DNA from: Oxyruncus cristatus
Lineage: Eukaryota; Chordata; Aves; Passeriformes; Cotingidae
DNA length: 64,000 nucleotides
Direction of reading: 5' to 3'
Assembly (NCBI GenBank): GCA_013399855.1
Contig: VXAY01002912.1
Span: 755,343-819,342 of the forward strand
Shown in pieces: positions 59,601 to 64,000 of the stretch (its first letter is position 1; every line of letters begins with the position of its first letter). A program made the translations under genes and the position numbers. Under the pieces are notes generated by a model. The model did not search any database, was not told the DNA's origin, and saw nothing but the letters and a program-made list of their open reading frames with translations.

Positions 59601-62600
59601 TGTACCACTTTTGGAATGTGCTGCCAAAGGAGTCTGCCTTTGTGTCTTTTCCAGGACATCTATCTTTATACCTTCTCCAACAGCATGTGTTTCTTCATTC
59701 CCTGCTTCCGCATGCCATAGACTTGCAACTACCAGGGAAAAGTGATAAAAAGTAAAATTTATCCTTTTGCCTTATTGCTACCTGTCTTTTGGGGAATACC
59801 TTTAAGGATGTTCCAAATGAAATCACAGGAGATGGGAGGTCTAAGGGAATAGCAAAAATGGGTAACTACCAAGAATACCTATTCTACAGTGCTGCAACAA
59901 AGAAATAAGAAAATCTCCTTATGTGCCCCAGTCTCTCAGTGCAGCCAACAAAAGTCACAGCTCACCAAGCAGACACATAGTGTCTGACCTACTGACCAGC
60001 TGCTGGGACAATCTCAGATATATCTTAAACCAGAAACAGTTTTACCTCCCACAGGCCTCTAAGAACAGCACACAATTTGTTTTGTAGATGAACTTCAAGT
60101 TTAAAGCAAAAACATATTGCTTCAGACTTGAAAACCCACACAACAAGCTAACAGTGGCTCTGGTATAAAATTATCTGAGAGCCCAAACAGTAGATTACCT
60201 TTTGTATGTCAGTATTTTAGAAATACTGGTGACTTTTTTCTATTTTGAATTCATGTAGTCCTACTTGCATTGGTTTTATTTTGCATTATGTCTAAGGAGT
60301 CTGCTCAAGTACTTTTTGGTATCTGAGAGTATCCTTTTTTTTTCAGCTCCTCCCCCCTTTATTTTGCCTACTACTGTCAGTGAATGCTTTAAAATAAACC
60401 AACCACTTAAAAACAGAAATTCTTTGTTCCTTGCCTGTGGGCAGTCAGCCAAGATTCAACATTTTGAGAGGGGAAATGACTTGGCAAGGTTTGTGAAGAA
60501 AATTAAAGCATGCAGATATCAATAGAGACAGTATGTTATACTTGCTGAAGTTCCCTTCCTCCCACTGGGTCCATCTGGGCCCCAAGACATTTCTATATCT
60601 CTGTATTAGCTTCTTGGGGACAAAAAAAAAAAAAATTCAGTTTCTTTCCCCCCCGGGACACTTTATTTTCTGTTTATGCTTAACTGCTGCCTTTCAGGTC
60701 ACAGTAGGACCTTTGCTCCTAAGAGTCAGTTATGACAGAGCATAAGGCACCTTCTTGGCTTCTCATTTCCCAGTAAAACTGCCACAATTTTTTAATTGCA
60801 GTTGAACACTAGGCTGTGACAAGTCCTCCCCTGCAAATTCCTAACTAGTACCTCTACTCCCTTGTGAAATTTCACAGCTGTCTTTGTATCACTCTTTCCA
60901 AAGCCCTTGGGACTTCAAAACTTCCTTCTGAGATGATAATGTTTAGCTAATTTTAACTAGGTTTACAGAGAGCCAAGCCTGCACGATGATGAATGTAGGC
61001 TACTGATAAGAGAGTGATTTTCACCGAGCATTCTAAAGAGACCTAAAAGGAAGGCGGGTGTCATTAAAGAGAACGAAGAGGGGAGGGGAAGGGGGGAGAC
61101 AACTAACAAAGTGACAGCTGCAATGGGGGAGTGACTGCCACTGCTCACACATGGACACACCATGCAGCATTCACACAAACACAATTCCTGTAGAACGGCA
61201 ACAAAAATGGACTTCTACCACCGGGGAGAGAAGAATAATTTAACTTGCCTGGTTTTCTTTCAAGAAACCTCTAGAATTCAAACTCTATATGAATTTGTCC
61301 ATCAAAATTATGTTTCTATGGCAAAACTGCAAAACAGACAAGGTATTGGATTCATTCCATTCATCCCAGGAGACTGATCCAGTTGAAGATTTCAGAAAAA
61401 TTAACACTACAGGAAATGTTAAAGACAGATAAATCCTTTTCTTTTGCATCTTTTACTAGTTCTAGGTTGACTTGTCAGCTCATCCTAGCATAGTACAGGG
61501 TCATGACAGACATTAGTTAACCATAACACTACAGTGGTGTGCACTGCAAAATATTCTGTTCTAAAAATTTAGTAGAAGGTACTCAAAAATTTAACTGGAT
61601 TATTTATCTCATGGTAGCCTCTTATTTCTTCAATATTAGTGAAGAAACCAATTTCAGTGGAATAACTTTTAAGTCCTCTTGTTTAGGCCTCTAGTCCAGG
61701 ACCTGTTTTATGTAGGCAAACTACTGATTCAGTTCTGAGCAATCCAAAATTAATCTTTTAGACTACACAGGCAAATGCTAATATACGTAATTTTTTGTAA
61801 AGTTGACAATCACAAAAGAAAATATATGAGATTATTAATAATGCTCAGCTGAGGAAACCCTCAAATCCATTTAATAGCACAAGTTTTCAATTACAGGTGA
61901 AAGAAGTTGTCAATACCAAGTACTATATAAAGTATATTTTAGCAGTAAACTTGTACAAGGACAAAACACATTCATTTGAATGACTGAGAGTCACAGATTT
62001 TTGACAGCTACTGGAAAACAGCTATTTTTGACACTTACTAGTCTTCAGATATGTTGACTACACAGCTGACAATTTAAGCTGACAGCATGCATTTATCCTA
62101 CTTACAGTCTGGGCAAGATGCAAGAACTAAGTGCCTTTTACTAGTCTTGGAAAACGTACAAGTCATCACGAACTCCAGGGGAAATATCTTACTTTTAGCA
62201 GTTAAATGACATTCAATCCCACAGCTAAACCACAATATGGGTTTAGCTAATACCAATGCTTCCTTCAAGGAGATAACAGCCAAAAGGAGTCTCTAAAAGT
62301 AGATGACACAAAAGGTTGTGTTTTTTTAGAAAAAGGAAGTAGCCTTATTTCCAGTTCTCAAAGCTTTAGGGAAAAGATCTTTTTGCTAGAACAAAGGAAT
62401 TCCAGTATTATTGTTTAATTCTCTGAAGCTCTCAAGTACCTGAAGTGAATTATAAACAGTTATATGTTTTAACACATAAAATAACAGAAAGAGGCCAGAA
62501 TAATTTAGGCTTTATATATACGGGCATCTCCAGCAAGAATGGGAACAAAGATAACAATAAATTTCCATATTTGGTATAAAACTGCAATCGTTCCACTTGT

Positions 62601-63619
62601 GACACTAGAACAAGATGTTGCTCACAATCTAATATCATCTTCATATTGTCTCCTTCCTTTGGTATCCTCATGAGAGTGAAACAGCAATTCATTACATTTG
62701 CTCCAAAATAAACTCTACATTACAATTAGAACAAATCACATGCATGCTTAACTATGATGTTCAGCATATCCATATTCTGAAGACTCTTTAAAAATGACGC
62801 AATTCCTACAAAGCTCACTTTTCACAGTGAAAAAACATTCTCAAACACACCAATGAGCCAATTCGGAGGGCAAAACAACAATCAAAAAATCACAAAACAA
62901 CAGCAACAAAAAAGATCTAGTTAACCCTATCTGAACTGCTCTAAGAAAATTCCACATCATGTCACAGCACAGAACAAAAATTCTCTCTGCTTGTTTTGTG
63001 GCACACAAACACAGAAATTACACTGCACTCTAGCTGTCAGTATCTTTTAGATTATAAGACACATAAAAGAGAATTTACAGGATACTACCATGTTAGGTTA
63101 GGGAACTGAAAAGAAAGTTTATTAATAATAAATGATGAAGAGAGCTACAGAAATAAAGTAGACATAATAGTACGTTATAAACATTTACAAAAATAAACTT
63201 AATGGGAAGATTTAAAGTGCAGTTGAAACATCATCAGATGTTACATAGAGAAGCAATTTTATTATATTGTAAGCAGGAAGCATCCCACAACTATTGATTG
63301 CTGTCAGGAAGTTGCATATATTATAATCTCTTAAAAATGAATGTTTCAAACCTTGCATATTTCCTTCAATATTGCTTCTTCCTATTTATTCAATACTACC
63401 AAAGAGACCAATTTCAGTGAAACATTTACGCTCTGTTTGTATGTAGACTTGTTAGTGCCCGAAGATCACTTAACTTGACATTATTAAGGATACTGCCTTA
63501 GCTTAAACGAGAATTAAGTAATTCGCCCCTCTGTTAAGTTCCATCACATCACTGTAATCAAGCTTTGCCTCTTTAGAAGTTGTGTCCTCACTGTATGAGA
63601 TCTTGCAGAGTCACTGCAG

Positions 63620-64000
63620 TCACAGTTTAGGACGGGAAGACCACTGCAAAGGGTGAAGGAAACCAGGCAATCCTTGTTTCCTCCACCACTTCCTCCCCAT
63701 CCAAGGACACTGCATCACAGCCCAGGGACGCGGCTCTCCGGCCGGAGGGATGCCCGGATCACCGCACAACTCACCGCTCCCGAGCCCCGCAAGGACACCG
63801 CAACACCGGCGCTGGGACCGACACCCGGCGGGAAGGCAGCCAGGAGGAGGACAAACGGGTCCCACAGCAGGGCAGCTCCCGGAGGAGGGGCGGCACGGCG
63901 CGGGCGCTCAGGCGCGGTGCGGACGCGGCCGGCAGCCGCAGCCGCCTTGCGCCATCCCGCTCCCGCCGGAGCCTGTAAGCCACCCCCCTTTCCCCGTGCA
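63620..64000 (-). promoter_or_regulatory. CCDC126: CpG island, probable CCDC126 promoter
   Basis: G+C and CG frequency rise sharply at the right end of the window. On the minus strand a strong donor (GGAGCG|gtgagttg) ends a GC-rich block at 63775, as expected for the 3' end of a non-coding first exon leading into the CCDC126 intron. The island continues past the window edge. Confidence 0.65.
63775..64000 (-). other. CCDC126: Probable non-coding first exon of CCDC126 (5' end not defined)
   Basis: The downstream edge is fixed by the gtgagttg donor at 63767-63774. The transcription start cannot be seen. CCDC126 is the next minus-strand gene and has its coding start in a later exon, so this is the natural candidate. 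A divergent plus-strand gene starting here is also possible. Confidence 0.45.

Larger units (their letters stand above)
52662..63774 (-). other. CCDC126: CCDC126 5' intron
   Basis: The region between the probable non-coding first exon and the first coding exon. It is AT-rich and I recognise no protein-coding exon. It contains the repeat pair listed separately. The reading frames within it are short and without domains. Confidence 0.6.

Overview
This is AT-rich vertebrate nuclear DNA with split genes, long introns and many CR1 LINE fragments carrying the (ATTCTATG)n tail typical of birds. A minus-strand LTR-like element starting TGTCATGGTTTAG resembles songbird ERV LTRs, so a bird, possibly a passerine, is the best guess (inference). 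Gene content and order match the human 7p15.3 block CCDC126 - FAM221A - STK31. All three genes lie on the minus strand, so transcription runs from high to low coordinates.

CCDC126 (51538-52617 coding; probable non-coding first exon and CpG island at 63775-64000) is intact. It encodes a small type II membrane protein of 139 residues, related to the N-terminus of MGAT5. FAM221A (34953-43230) is found in seven coding exons encoding about 297 residues. Exons 2-7 join in phase. Intron 6 has a GC-AG splice pair, and exon 1 has no in-phase GT donor in this assembly, in a GC-rich stretch containing single-N joins.

From about 30.7 kb down to 108 lie the remains of STK31 (TDRD8, a germ-cell Tudor and kinase-like protein). 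Many exons are recognisable in the correct order, and some have open frames and good splice sites. Others carry two in-frame stops, three or more frameshifts, splice-phase mismatches and a CR1 abutting a lost splice acceptor. The simplest reading is a unitary pseudogene decaying in place. This is the main discovery of the window.

Repeats: an inverted CR1 cluster at 15.5-17.3 kb, further CR1 pieces near 30.5, 38.8 and 42.8 kb, an LTR cut by an assembly gap (22291-22532), an LTR-like segment just upstream of FAM221A, an 11-bp GC minisatellite, an 82-95 bp tandem duplication at 5.9 kb, and an unclassified repeat pair at 54.4 and 56.5 kb. The rest is intron or intergenic sequence in which I see no gene. 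No tRNA, rRNA or CRISPR is visible. Apart from the degraded STK31 there is no sign of an unknown multi-gene system. Human sequences used for comparison were recalled from memory, not searched.
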